A stretch of DNA of 64,000 nt from Hyphomicrobium sp. NDB2Meth4 (GCF_900117445.1 NZ_FPEJ01000013.1:901270-965269), one strand, 5' to 3'; positions 1-9,291 are shown, numbered from the stretch's first letter. Notes: generated by a model from the letters alone, not told the origin. A program made the numbers and translations.

Positions 1-1
1 C

Positions 2-1129
2 TGCGCGCGCGTTGGCGCCAAGACCGTCACCAAGGGCAAGTCCATGGTGTCGGAGGAGATCGGCTTAAACGATGCACTGGAAGCCGACGGCCTCGAGGTA
101 ATCGAGACGGACGCCGGCGAATACATCGTGCAGCTCGCCAAGGAAGCGCCGAGCCATATCGTCATGCCGACGATCCATAAGACGACGAGCCAGATCGCCT
201 CGCTCTTTCACGAGCATCATCGCCAGTACGGCTTTGAGCACCACGTTGAGGACCCCGCCGAGTTGATCGGCCAGGTGCGGTCGGTTCTGCGCGGCAAGTT
301 CTTCGCCGCGGACGTTGGCATCACAGGCGCCAATTTTCTCGTCGCCGAGACCGGCTCCAACGTCATCGTCACCAACGAAGGCAACGGCGATCTGACCTCG
401 ACGCTGGCGCGCGTCCACATCGTAACCGCCGGCATTGAAAAAGTTGTACCGACGCTGAACGACACTTCCGTGCTGTTGCGCCTCCTTGCACGCAGCGCGC
501 TCGGCATGGACGTGACGAGTTACGTCACCTACTCCACGGGTCCGCGGCGCGAGGGCGATCTCGATGGGCCTGAGGAATACCACGTCGTTCTCGTCGACAA
601 TGGCCGCACGAAAATGCTCGAGGGCGCTTACCGGCCGATGCTTCGCTGCATTCGCTGCGGCGCCTGCATGAACCATTGCCCGGTCTATCTCTCGGTCGGC
701 GGACATGCGTATGGCTGGGTTTATCCCGGCCCCATGGGCGCAGTGCTGACCCCCATGATCGCGGGGCACGAGAAGGCGCAGGAGCTGCCGCACGCGTGCA
801 CGCTGAATGGACGCTGTCAGCAAGTCTGCCCGGTCAAGATTCCTCTGCCGGACATGCTGCGCCATCTCCGCCACGATCAGTGGGAAGAAGGTTTTATCCG
901 TGGCAAGGCACGCTGGGGCATCGATGCATGGGCCTGGCTGGCAACACGCCCCAAACTCTACCACGCAGTGACGCGCACGCTGGTCGGCATCGGCGCACTG
1001 TTGGGCCGCTCGAGCGGGCGCTTTCGTCGCCTGCCTCTCGCTTCCGGATGGACCACCGGACGTGATATGCCAGCACCCCAAGGCACGACATTCCATGCCG
1101 CCTGGGCAAAATCAAAAAAGCAAGGGTAG
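2..1129 (+). CDS. lutB: LutB-like iron-sulfur lactate utilization protein, 5' truncated by window edge
   Basis: The frame is open from the first bases, so the N-terminus lies outside the window. The visible part has the LUD domain (GAKTVTKGKSMVSEEIGLN near its start, then VGITGANFLVAETGS) followed by two 4Fe-4S cysteine groups, CIRCGACMNHCPVY and the CxxxxxCxxxCP of NGRCQQVCPV. This is the LutB/LldF architecture, an electron-transferring subunit of the LutABC L-lactate dehydrogenase complex that converts lactate to pyruvate in the cytoplasm. lutC follows after 6 bp, and lutA would be expected upstream. The C-terminal tail after about residue 300 is variable in the family. Family assignment is firm; lactate as substrate is inferred from the family. 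Confidence 0.88.
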   Translation, partial: CARVGAKTVTKGKSMVSEEIGLNDALEADGLEVIETDAGEYIVQLAKEAPSHIVMPTIHKTTSQIASLFHEHHRQYGFEHHVEDPAELIGQVRSVLRGKFFAADVGITGANFLVAETGSNVIVTNEGNGDLTSTLARVHIVTAGIEKVVPTLNDTSVLLRLLARSALGMDVTSYVTYSTGPRREGDLDGPEEYHVVLVDNGRTKMLEGAYRPMLRCIRCGACMNHCPVYLSVGGHAYGWVYPGPMGAVLTPMIAGHEKAQELPHACTLNGRCQQVCPVKIPLPDMLRHLRHDQWEEGFIRGKARWGIDAWAWLATRPKLYHAVTRTLVGIGALLGRSSGRFRRLPLASGWTTGRDMPAPQGTTFHAAWAKSKKQG

Positions 1130-1135
1130 CAGTCT

Positions 1136-1768
1136 TTGGGACGCGACAAGATCCTGCAGCGCATCCGATCGGCGCTCGGTGAAAGCCATGCATCGGAACA
1201 CGATCGCGCCTTGCTCGACGCACGCATGGACCAGCGACCCAGCGGACCCAAGGTTGCTCTCGGCGCCGAGCGCATGTCGCAGTTTCTTACCAAGGTCATC
1301 GCGAACAACTTCACTGTTGAACGCCTTGCTTCGCAGCAGTTGCTCGTCTCGGCTGTGCGCGCTCTCATGCCCGACGATGAAACACCCGACATCAGCGTCG
1401 CCAAAGCCATTCAGAGCCTCGGCTGGCCCGCGGACTGGAAAATCAACTACGGCCCCGGACGCCACGTCGAGCGACTATGTGTGACGCAGGCGCTGGCCGG
1501 CATAGCCGAAACAGGTAGCGTGGTCGTCGCCTCAGCGCCAGACAATCCCACAACCCTCAATTTTCTTCCCGATATGCACGTCATCGTGCTGCGCGCCGAA
1601 GATGTCGTCGATCATCCCGAAGATGTCTGGGCCCGCATGGCGCTCGAGAACTGGCCGCGCGCTGTGAACGTCATCTCAGGGCCATCGCGCACCGCCGACG
1701 TCGGCGGTATCATCGTGCGCCCCGCCCATGGCCCCAAGCGCGTGCATCTCATTGTCATAGATGCCTGA
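1136..1768 (+). CDS. lutC: LutC-like LUD-domain protein
   Basis: This 210-residue protein is the length expected for LutC, the third subunit of the LutABC lactate oxidation complex. It begins at a TTG six bases after the lutB stop, so the two are probably translationally linked. The LUD signature is visible in the second half as a glycine- and threonine-rich stretch (IAETGSVVVASAPDNP) and the conserved ending SRTADVGGIIVRPAHGPKRVHLIVID. No cysteine clusters are present, as usual for LutC. Together with lutB it would feed pyruvate to the aceEF-lpdA complex encoded further along, which is an inference from content and not from linkage. Confidence 0.87.
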   Translation: MGRDKILQRIRSALGESHASEHDRALLDARMDQRPSGPKVALGAERMSQFLTKVIANNFTVERLASQQLLVSAVRALMPDDETPDISVAKAIQSLGWPADWKINYGPGRHVERLCVTQALAGIAETGSVVVASAPDNPTTLNFLPDMHVIVLRAEDVVDHPEDVWARMALENWPRAVNVISGPSRTADVGGIIVRPAHGPKRVHLIVIDA

Positions 1769-1809
1769 CCGGGCGCATTTCGCGCGGGCTGCCCATCACC
1801 CTCACGGAT

Positions 1810-1838
1810 AAAAAAAGGGGGCGACCGAAGTCGCCCCC
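1810..1838 (-). terminator. Rho-independent terminator of the porin gene
   Basis: A perfect 9-bp stem (GGGGGCGAC with GTCGCCCCC) closes a CGAA tetraloop. On the minus strand it is followed directly by seven T residues. It lies about 35 bp past the porin stop codon and fits a strong intrinsic terminator for that gene. Confidence 0.88.
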
Positions 1839-1871
1839 GAGGCTGCGCGAGGAGTTCGGAGGATCCAGCGC

Positions 1872-3218
1872 TTAGAAGAAGATGATCGCGCCGACGATGC
1901 CCATGTTGAAGCTTTCGAACTTCTGCTTTCCGGCAACGCCGCCGTCCACGTAGGTCGCTTCGAGCTGGTGCATACGCCACTTCGCCCAAAGCTGCATCGA
2001 GGCCGCATCGATATCCTGCACGAGGCCGACGCCGATGCGCGAGGCATCCGTCCCCGTCAAGGTGACGTCCGTGTCGGCGGCACTGCTGCAAGAGTCGCTG
2101 ATGCTGCCGCCCACGCCGAAGAAGTCTGCGCACAGGCTGGCGCTGCCCGCCGGATACGAGGCATGCATATCGCGGTTCTGTCCGTACTCGCCATAGATGT
2201 GCGTGTTGCCGAGTGGGACCCACTTTTGCGTCAGACCGGCCTTGATGTAGTAGTGATAATCATCCTGCGTTCCTGGCAGCGACGCGCCTTCCTCACCATA
2301 GAGCGCGTGCACCCAAAGTCCGGACGGATTGTGTTTGATGAAGCCGCCGACCTGCGCGTAGGTGGCGTCACCGAAGGCCGGATCCGAAGCCGACGTGTAA
2401 GCGCCGCTCAGTGCCAGCTGGAAGTCCTGCCACTCGCCCTTCCAACGGGCGGACAGATCCCAGAAATCATCCTCGCCCCAGGACGCTGAAAGCACGAGGC
2501 CGCCGAAGGTTGGCGTATCGTAGCGGATCGCGTTGCGACGGTCGCCGGCGCAGTCGCCGCCGATACCGAGCTGTGTCGACTGGCAGAAGAATGCAAGATC
2601 CCACCAGGTGGCAGTCGAAAGGCCCGCAGCGCCCGAAAGACCACCCTTCGGCCGCAAGCGGAACGAGGCGCCATCGAAGGTCACGGTGTTTGCGGCAATC
2701 AGCGTGCCCGAAAGGTCGGAATCGAGCGCCGCGTTGTCCGAGGCGTGTGATTGCTTGCCGACTGTCACGCGGCCGAGCTTGTCGCTCTGCAGGTACCAGT
2801 TTGAGTGGATGAGATCGATGCCAGTGCCGGCATTCGAAGTGTTCTGATCGACCAGCAAAGCGTCAGTCGCATCGAGCGAAACCGTCAGCTGATAGCCTGC
2901 CTTCCAACCCGGGCTGATGATCGCCTCACCGGCGAATGTGAAGCGCGTAGCAAGGTCAGGCGCCTGACCGTTGACGTACACGTTGCTCTCGTTGCCATCG
3001 TCCCAGTACATGACCTGCTGGCTGACGAAGCCCGAGATCGAGAACGAGACCTTCCGATTTCCCTTTCGCACGGTCGTCGCCTCGAGTTCCGCTATCCTCT
3101 CCTCCAGATCAGAGCAGCAATCGCCACCGAGATCTGCGGCCGAGGCCTTACCGCCTTGGATCGCGCCTGCTGCCATCATCACGACGGCGCAGCACAGCGC
3201 ACGACTTCCCCCACGCAT
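1872..3218 (-). CDS. Rhizobiales-type outer membrane porin
   Basis: This is a secreted beta-barrel porin of about 448 residues that forms a general diffusion channel in the outer membrane. An N-terminal signal peptide ends near KASAADLGG. A short coiled-coil-like stretch follows (DLEERIAELEATTVR), then FSISGFVSQQVMYWDDGNE, the usual entry into the barrel in alphaproteobacterial porins. The chain ends with an aromatic residue (IIFF), the outer-membrane assembly signal. The ATG at 3218 is preferred because AGGAG lies 8 bases upstream; an in-frame GTG 27 bases earlier has no comparable site. It is monocistronic and followed by a clear terminator. Confidence 0.85.
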   Translation of the reverse strand: MRGGSRALCCAVVMMAAGAIQGGKASAADLGGDCCSDLEERIAELEATTVRKGNRKVSFSISGFVSQQVMYWDDGNESNVYVNGQAPDLATRFTFAGEAIISPGWKAGYQLTVSLDATDALLVDQNTSNAGTGIDLIHSNWYLQSDKLGRVTVGKQSHASDNAALDSDLSGTLIAANTVTFDGASFRLRPKGGLSGAAGLSTATWWDLAFFCQSTQLGIGGDCAGDRRNAIRYDTPTFGGLVLSASWGEDDFWDLSARWKGEWQDFQLALSGAYTSASDPAFGDATYAQVGGFIKHNPSGLWVHALYGEEGASLPGTQDDYHYYIKAGLTQKWVPLGNTHIYGEYGQNRDMHASYPAGSASLCADFFGVGGSISDSCSSAADTDVTLTGTDASRIGVGLVQDIDAASMQLWAKWRMHQLEATYVDGGVAGKQKFESFNMGIVGAIIFF

Positions 3219-3815
3219 TACGCTTACTCCTACAAATACTGTCACGACTTGACGGGTCGCGTACTCATTTGCGCACCCGAACGCATGACGCGGGCACGCT
3301 TACGAAGAACGAGTAAGGCAAGGCGTATGCCAACTATTGCGGTGACACCGCACCACGAGGCGCGCTACGAGCATCATCGAACCTAGTTGCCGCGAGCTCG
3401 CAGAGAGAAACCCACGTGTTTCCGCAATCGGCGCACACAGGTGACAACCGCACGAGGCCGTGGAGCGCCCACTTCTCTCTTCTATCTGTTGCGCCGGAGT
3501 AACGCGCAGCTCGCCTCCGGGTGAGATGCACATGACCCTGACGGGCCCGGTGCTGTGACAGATCAGCGCCCTGCGTGTAACGCTCCGCTGTCCGCGGACA
3601 CGCGTGCACTGCAACCATCAGGTGTGGGCTGCACAGCAGCCCACGTCGATACGCCCGAGAATCCGGTGCGAACGTGCCTGATTGGGCATCGAACGTCGCG
3701 ACTGGCCCGGTTGGCACGGTTTGTGCCTTTAACTACTCGTGAAGGGTCCGGTTGCGGCGGTGAGCCCGCCGGATTCCCACGTCAAGCACGTAAGAACAAA
3801 GGTTGGGGAGTGAGG
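3219..3815. other. Long divergent intergenic region between porin and Rieske gene
   Basis: About 600 bases lie between two divergent genes. An open frame runs through part of it into the Rieske gene, but the peptide is arginine- and proline-rich with no recognisable domain, so I do not call it coding. The region must hold promoters for both directions. The one clear motif is a -24/-12-like site at 3712-3727. Confidence 0.5.
3712..3727 (+). promoter_or_regulatory. Sigma-54-like -24/-12 site or GGCAC/GTGCC inverted repeat
   Basis: The sequence TGGCACGGTTTGTGCC has the GG and GC dinucleotides separated by exactly 10 bases, as in sigma-54 promoters (TGGCACG-N4-TTGC), with one mismatch in the -12 element. 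It lies about 90 bases before the Rieske start codon. The same bases form an inverted repeat (GGCAC, 5-base spacer, GTGCC), so a repressor operator is an alternative reading. Confidence 0.35.
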
Positions 3816-4433
3816 ATGCCGAAGGACACCACGACCGGCAGCAGTGCCGGCCGAGAGGGGGAATGCGCTTGCCAAGTCGGGCGTCGCGCGATTGTGAAGG
3901 GGCTCGCGCTTGCCGGGTGTGCGGCAGCCACGGAGATGCTTTCTGGATCGTCGGCGTTCGCTGAGTCCAAGCGCTCACGCCCTGAACCGGGCGATCACCT
4001 CGTCTACATGACAGGCGACAACGAGGGGAAGGTTGTGAACCCCGCCGACGTCAAGCTCGGTGAGCCCCCGGTTCTCGTCTATCCGATGGACCCGAAGACG
4101 CAGACTGTCATTCAGTCGCGCGCCAGTCTCCTTTTGCTTGTTCGGCTGAAGGAAGACGAAATCGGACCATCGACAAAGCCGCACTCGGCCGATGGGATCG
4201 TCGCCTACTCGGCGGTCTGCACACACAACGGCTGCCCGATCACGAGCATCCACGAAAACAAGCGCATGATCGTCTGCAACTGCCACGGCTCGACATTCGA
4301 CGTCGGCAACGACGGCGCCGTCGCACACGGACCGGCCACGCGCAAACTAGCCATGCTGCCAGTCGCCATCACCGATGGCGCGCTGGTGGTTGCAGGGAAG
4401 CTGGACGGCCCGATCGGACCGCCAGCCGCGTGA
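3816..4433 (+). CDS. Tat-exported Rieske [2Fe-2S] protein
   Basis: This 205-residue protein carries the two Rieske ligand boxes, CTHNGCPI and CNCHGSTFD, which bind a 2Fe-2S cluster through two Cys and two His plus a disulfide pair. A twin-arginine leader (GRRAIVKGLALAGC) exports the folded protein and probably anchors it at the periplasmic membrane face. The ATG at 3816 follows a purine-rich GGGGAGTGAGG. The next gene, a PQQ dehydrogenase, starts 52 bp downstream. No cytochrome b or c1 gene is adjacent, so this is not a standard bc1 operon. An electron-relay role for the neighbouring periplasmic dehydrogenases is an inference. Confidence 0.8.
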   Translation: MPKDTTTGSSAGREGECACQVGRRAIVKGLALAGCAAATEMLSGSSAFAESKRSRPEPGDHLVYMTGDNEGKVVNPADVKLGEPPVLVYPMDPKTQTVIQSRASLLLLVRLKEDEIGPSTKPHSADGIVAYSAVCTHNGCPITSIHENKRMIVCNCHGSTFDVGNDGAVAHGPATRKLAMLPVAITDGALVVAGKLDGPIGPPAA

Positions 4434-4485
4434 GCGGCAGAAAACTGCCGCACACCAAATCAATCGAAAAAATTGGGAGGACACG

Positions 4486-6211
4486 ATGACACTACGACTA
4501 CCCGTCGCTGCGCTCGCATTGACGATCGCATCGGCGCTCAACGCGGCCGACTACAAGCCGGTCACCGATGCGCGCCTTGCCAATCCGGAGCCAGAGAACT
4601 GGCTCCTTGCCAAGGGCAACTATGAGGGCTGGAGCTACTCGCCGCTCGACCAGATCAACACTTCGAACGTCGCAAAGTTGAAGCCGGTCTGGTCCGCCGC
4701 CACCGGCGTCGCCTCGGGTCACGAGGCACCCGCCATCGTCAACGGCGATTACATGTTCGTCGCCACGCCGCGCAACCAGGTCCTGGCGTTCGATGCCAAG
4801 ACTGGCCGCTCGTTGTGGAAGTACCAGCGCGAGCTGCCTGAGGGCTTCGGCGCGCTGCACATGACGAACCGCGGCGTCGCGCTGTGGGGCGATAAGGTCT
4901 ACGTTGCGGGCATCGATTGCGTTCTGACCGCTCTCGATGCGAAGACCGGAACGAAAGTCTGGGAGTCTCCCGTCTGCGATTGGGAGAAGGAAAGCGCCTA
5001 CATCACTTCCGCTCCTCTTGCCGTGAAGGGCAAGATCATCGTCGGCCCGTCGGGCGGTGAATTCGGCGTGCGCGGCTTCGTCAAGGCATTCGACGCCGAG
5101 ACGGGCAAGCTCGCCTGGACTCGCTACTCGGTTCCGGCCCCCGGCGAACCCGGCTCTGAAACCTGGCCGCAGGAAGGTCGCTGGAAAGACGCCTGGAAGA
5201 ACGGCGGCGGCACCATGTGGATGCCCGGCAACTACGACGCCAAGAATGAAGTCATCTACTGGGGCGTGGGCAACGGCGCACCGTGGCTCGGCGATCAGCG
5301 TCCAGGCGACAACCTCTATCTCGCCTCGGTCGTTTCACTCAACCCGGACAACGGCGAGATCATCAGTCACTTCCAGTATCACTGGAATGACTCCTGGGAC
5401 TGGGCTGGCATGAATGCTCCGACACTCGTCGAGTTCAATCGTGACGGCAAGAAGGTTCCTGGTCTCATCAGCGCCCAGCGCAACGGCCGCCTCTATTGGC
5501 TGGATCGCGATGCCAAGGGCAAGATCAGCTATGACAAGTCCGAAGGCTATGTGAAGAACAACGTCTTCAAGACCATTGATCCGAAGACGGGACGTCCCAC
5601 CTATAACGAGGACGCAAAGCCTGGCACCAACAAGACGGCAACCTACTGCCCGAGCCTTTGGGGCGGCAAGGATTGGCCGTATGAGGCGTACAATCCCAAA
5701 ACCGGAATGCTGTACGTGCCCTTCAACGACAATCACTGCATGACGTTGACCGGCATGATCCAGCCTGTTCTGCCAGGCCAGTGGTCGGCAGGCGTCGATA
5801 TCAAGAAGCTTGACCTCAAGGTCGACGACAACTTCCCCTTCATTGGCGGCGTCCAGGCATGGAGCGTCGATGGCGGCAAGGAAGTCTGGCGCCAGACCTA
5901 TAAGCACTCCTGGAACTTCGGTTCGATCCTGACGACGGCCGGTGGATTGGTCTTCGTGGGCGGCACCAACGACCGCATGTTCCGCGCCTACGACGGCGAG
6001 AGCGGCAAGCTGCTCTGGGAGTTCCCCACGCCGTCGGGCATCATTTCTCCGCCCAGCAGCTTCTCGATCGACGGCAAGCAGTACATCGCCGTTGTCTCTG
6101 GCTGGGGTGTTGATGCCCAGTGGGATCCAGGGCAAGATGCACGATCAGGTCGGCTGGGAGAAGTCGGTTCCAGAAGGCGGATCGATCTGGGTGTTCGCAC
6201 TCGGCGAGTGA
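4486..6211 (+). CDS. PQQ-dependent alcohol dehydrogenase, interrupted by a +1 frameshift at 6121
   Basis: This is a periplasmic quinoprotein of the methanol/ethanol dehydrogenase family. The ATG at 4486 follows GGGAGG and starts a signal peptide ending at LNAADY. Propeller motifs are plain, including GGEFGVRGFVKAFDAETGK. The catalytic Asp is Asp305 in SWDWAGMN; two residues on is Ala307, where lanthanide-dependent enzymes carry a second Asp, so a calcium enzyme is predicted. The adjacent-cysteine pair of classical methanol dehydrogenases is not seen. After VSGWGVDAQ (residue 545) the frame is lost. Removing one T at 6121 restores GIQGKMHDQ...VPEGGSIWVFALGE and a stop at 6211, the normal family ending (about 574 residues). 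As sequenced, translation would run to 6330 into the next gene. Confidence 0.82.
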
Positions 6212-6311
6212 TCTTTGAAACAGCCCCGACCCGCGCAACTCTCGCAGCGCGGGTCGGGGAATTTGAGCAGGCAGCAGCGGGCGACTTCTCGGGAGCGAAG
6301 GGAGGACAGCA

Positions 6312-6764
6312 ATGCTCACCATCAGCGTAAACGGCAAAGAAATAAAATTCGACGGGGACCCCAACACGCCACTGCTTTGGTTCGTGCGTGACGAACTCGG
6401 CCTTACCGGCACGAAATACGGGTGTGGAGTAGGTCTTTGCGGCGCATGCACCGTGCATCTCGACGGCACAGCGGTCCGCGGCTGTCAGACGGCGGTCAGC
6501 GAAGCAGCCGGCAAGAAAGTGACGACGATCGAAGGGTTGAGCGCCGACGGTAATCACCCCGTGCAACAGGCATGGCGTGACTTGAACGTTCCCCAGTGCG
6601 GATTCTGCCAAGCTGGCCAGATGATGCAGGCAGCTTCTCTGCTCGCCAAGAACCGCGCTCCGACGGATGCAGAAATCGTCGACGAGATGACCGGAAACAT
6701 ATGCAGATGCGGATGCTATGAGCGCATTCACGCTGCCGTGCGCGCAGCAGCGGGGGGCGTCTGA
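6312..6764 (+). CDS. IorA-like [2Fe-2S] subunit of a molybdenum hydroxylase
   Basis: A 150-residue ferredoxin subunit of the xanthine oxidase family, length as usual. It has the plant-type 2Fe-2S motif (Cys38, Cys43, Cys46, Cys58) and the helical-bundle 2Fe-2S motif (Cys96, Cys99, Cys131, Cys133 in CGFCQ and CRCGC). It passes electrons from the molybdenum subunit encoded 2 bp downstream to an outside acceptor. The organisation of two subunits without an FAD subunit matches isoquinoline 1-oxidoreductase and the periplasmic aldehyde dehydrogenases of the same family. It has no leader of its own and would be exported together with its Tat-bearing partner. Confidence 0.88.
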   Translation: MLTISVNGKEIKFDGDPNTPLLWFVRDELGLTGTKYGCGVGLCGACTVHLDGTAVRGCQTAVSEAAGKKVTTIEGLSADGNHPVQQAWRDLNVPQCGFCQAGQMMQAASLLAKNRAPTDAEIVDEMTGNICRCGCYERIHAAVRAAAGGV

Positions 6765-6766
6765 TC

Positions 6767-9139
6767 ATGTTGCACTATTTCGAAAAGCAAAGCGGCCCCG
6801 CGGGCAACCCGCCGGTGCGCGCCATTCTTGAGAACGTCAGCCGGCGCTCTTTCATCGGCGGCGTGTTGAAGACCTCGGGCGTTGCCCTGGCGCTGCAGAT
6901 CGTCCCCGGTGCGGCCAACGCATATGAAGCCTACCCGACCGGCGCAGCCGGCATGCCGCACGGTGTTGTCAGCGATCCGCATGTCTTCGTCGCTATCGAC
7001 AAGGACGGCCAGGTGACCATCGTCGCCCATCGCTCCGAGATGGGTACGGGCGCACGCACCAGCCTGCCCATGGTTGTCGCCGATGAGATGGAAGCCGACT
7101 GGCAGCGCGTGCGCGTCATCCAGGCACCGGGCGATGAGCCTCGCTACGGCAACCAGGACACCGACGGCTCTCGCAGCGTGCGCCACTTCATCCAGCCGAT
7201 GCGCGAATGCGGCGCGGCCATGCGCTTCATGCTCGAAGCAGCAGCCGCCGTTCATTGGGGCGTCGACCGTTCGTTGTGCAAAGCGTCGAACCACGAGGTC
7301 ATCCAACTCTCCAAAGGCCCCGACGGCAAGCTCATCGAGACCGACAAGAAGATCGGTTACGGCGCACTTGCGACCATCGCCATGGCGATGGCAGTGCCGC
7401 GGCCCGATCAGATCACGTTCAAAGACCCGAGCCAGTTCCGCTACATGGGCAAGGGCAAGACGCAGATCGTCGACCTGCACGACATAACGGTCGGCAAGGC
7501 GATCTACGGCGCCGATGTGCACCTTCCCGGCATGAAGTACGCCGTTATCGCGCGCCCGCCTGTCGTTGGCGGCAAGGTCAAGAAGTTCGATGCGACCGAG
7601 ACCAAGAAGGTACCGGGCGTCGAAGCCGTGCACGAAATGGCAGGCTGGGCAGCACCGGCAAAGTTCGCTCCTCTCGGCGGCGTCGCCGTCATTGCCAACT
7701 CGACCTACGCAGCCTTGCAGGGCCGCGAGAAGCTCGCGATCGAATGGGAGGATGGCCCGAACGCCGTCTATAACTCCCCGGCCTATCGCGATGCCATGAT
7801 CGCGGCAGCGGCAAAACCCGGGAAGGTGATCCGCAGCCAGGGTGATGCCGACGCAGCCTTCGCCAACGCAGCCGAAGTGTTCGCAGCCGACTACACACAG
7901 CAGCACGTCGCCCAAGCCTCTATGGAGCCGCCCGTTGCCCTCGCGCGCATCGTCGACGGCAAGATCGAGGTCTGGGCGCCGGTCCAGAGCCCCTATGGCA
8001 CGCGCGAAGACATCGCCAAGACGATGGGCGTGCCGATTGAAAACGTGACTGTCCACGTGACATTGCTGGGTGGTGGCTTCGGCCGCAAATCGAAGTGCGA
8101 CTTCGCCATCGAAGCCGTGCAGCTTTCCAAGACGCTCGGCGGCAAGCCTGTACGCGTGCAATGGACGCGCGAAGACGACCTGCAGCACGCGTTCTATCAC
8201 ACCACCTCGGCAGAGAGGATCGAGGTCGCGCTCGACAAGGCCGGGAAGGTCACCGGCTGGAGACATCGCACGGTTGCTCCGTCGATCCTGTCGACCTTCG
8301 CCGAGGACAGCGGCTACCAGTTCAAGATCGAATACGGCATGGGCTTTGTCGATATGCCGTTCGACATCCCGAACATCCGTTGCGAGAACGGACAGGCCTT
8401 CGCACACACGCGCATCGGCTGGTTCCGCTCGGTGTCCAATATCCCGCGCGCATTCGCGGTGCAGTCCTTCGTCGCCGAGCTCGCCCATAAGCTCGGCCGC
8501 GATCCCAAGGACATGCTGTTGGAGATGATCGGCCCAGACCGCGTCATCGACATCAAAACCGCAGGCATGCCGGAGGACTTCTGGAACTACGGCGAGCCTT
8601 ATCCGGAGTTCCCCATCGACACCGCACGCTTGAAGAACGTCGTGAACGTCGCCGCGGACAAAGCCGGCTGGGGCAAAAAGCTCCCCGACCGGCAAGGTCT
8701 AGGCATCGCGGTCCACCGCTCGTTCGTCACCTACGTGGCGTCGGTCGTGCACGTCGCCATCGACGACGATGGCACCATTCGCGTTCCGGAGGTCACGACC
8801 GCCATCGATTGCGGCTTCTACATCAACCCCGAGCGCATTCGCTCGCAAGTTGAAGGCGCAGCCGTAATGGGTATGTCGACAGCGATGTACAGTGGCATCA
8901 CCTTCAAGGACGGACGCGCCGAGCAGTCCAACTTCGGCGATTTCTCCGTCGCGCGCATGGGGAACTTCCCGCAGAAGGTCAATGTGCACATCATCGAACC
9001 GACGTCTCCGACGCACCACGCAACGGGAGTCGGTGAGCCCGGCGTACCGCCCTTCGCTCCGGCACTCTGCAACGCGATTTTCGCTGCCACTGGCAAGCGG
9101 CTGCGCAGCTTGCCCACTGGGGAAAAGCTAGAGGCATAG
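6767..9139 (+). CDS. IorB-like molybdopterin-binding subunit, Tat-exported
   Basis: A 790-residue molybdopterin-cytosine-dinucleotide-type catalytic subunit of the xanthine oxidase family. A twin-arginine motif (SRRSFIGG, Arg26-Arg27) and a hydrophobic stretch ending GAANAYEA direct it to the periplasm. The cofactor-binding glycine-rich loop VTLLGGGFGRKSK and the ending GVGEPGVPPFAPALCNAIFAATG are family hallmarks. It lies two bases after its 2Fe-2S subunit and in the same run as a PQQ dehydrogenase. A plausible joint pathway is alcohol to aldehyde by the quinoprotein and aldehyde to acid by this enzyme. An N-heterocycle hydroxylase is the main alternative. Confidence 0.86.
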   Translation: MLHYFEKQSGPAGNPPVRAILENVSRRSFIGGVLKTSGVALALQIVPGAANAYEAYPTGAAGMPHGVVSDPHVFVAIDKDGQVTIVAHRSEMGTGARTSLPMVVADEMEADWQRVRVIQAPGDEPRYGNQDTDGSRSVRHFIQPMRECGAAMRFMLEAAAAVHWGVDRSLCKASNHEVIQLSKGPDGKLIETDKKIGYGALATIAMAMAVPRPDQITFKDPSQFRYMGKGKTQIVDLHDITVGKAIYGADVHLPGMKYAVIARPPVVGGKVKKFDATETKKVPGVEAVHEMAGWAAPAKFAPLGGVAVIANSTYAALQGREKLAIEWEDGPNAVYNSPAYRDAMIAAAAKPGKVIRSQGDADAAFANAAEVFAADYTQQHVAQASMEPPVALARIVDGKIEVWAPVQSPYGTREDIAKTMGVPIENVTVHVTLLGGGFGRKSKCDFAIEAVQLSKTLGGKPVRVQWTREDDLQHAFYHTTSAERIEVALDKAGKVTGWRHRTVAPSILSTFAEDSGYQFKIEYGMGFVDMPFDIPNIRCENGQAFAHTRIGWFRSVSNIPRAFAVQSFVAELAHKLGRDPKDMLLEMIGPDRVIDIKTAGMPEDFWNYGEPYPEFPIDTARLKNVVNVAADKAGWGKKLPDRQGLGIAVHRSFVTYVASVVHVAIDDDGTIRVPEVTTAIDCGFYINPERIRSQVEGAAVMGMSTAMYSGITFKDGRAEQSNFGDFSVARMGNFPQKVNVHIIEPTSPTHHATGVGEPGVPPFAPALCNAIFAATGKRLRSLPTGEKLEA

Positions 9140-9162
9140 CAACCGCCCACCCCACCGAGACC

Positions 9163-9186
9163 GGGATGCCGCTGAAGCGGCATCCC
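9163..9186 (+). terminator. Hairpin after the molybdenum hydroxylase gene
   Basis: A perfect 10-bp stem (GGGATGCCGC with GCGGCATCCC) closes a TGAA tetraloop 23 bp after the iorB-like stop. There is no T-run, so this is a terminator-like hairpin or a 3'-end stabiliser and not a textbook intrinsic terminator. Confidence 0.5.
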
Positions 9187-9291
9187 CAATGACCGCGAAA
9201 TCTGCGGCTTCCCGCTGTCGTGTTGCATGACGCATGCACGACGCCGCGGTGACGTGCGGCTTTCGTAACCACAATTCGAGGACCACCGACG

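Noticed and set aside
65..1096. A 343-residue minus-strand open frame
   Set aside because: It is antisense to the lutB-like gene, which has full Fe-S motifs; the minus peptide has no family pattern.
3555..3815. An 87-residue N-terminal extension of the Rieske protein
   Set aside because: The extension has no leader or domain, whereas the ATG at 3816 gives a normal Tat signal with an adjacent purine-rich site.
6728..8695. A 655-residue open frame on the minus strand
   Set aside because: It lies entirely opposite the IorB-like gene, its peptide is Arg/His/Asp-rich with no domain, and it is a typical antisense shadow of high-G+C coding DNA.
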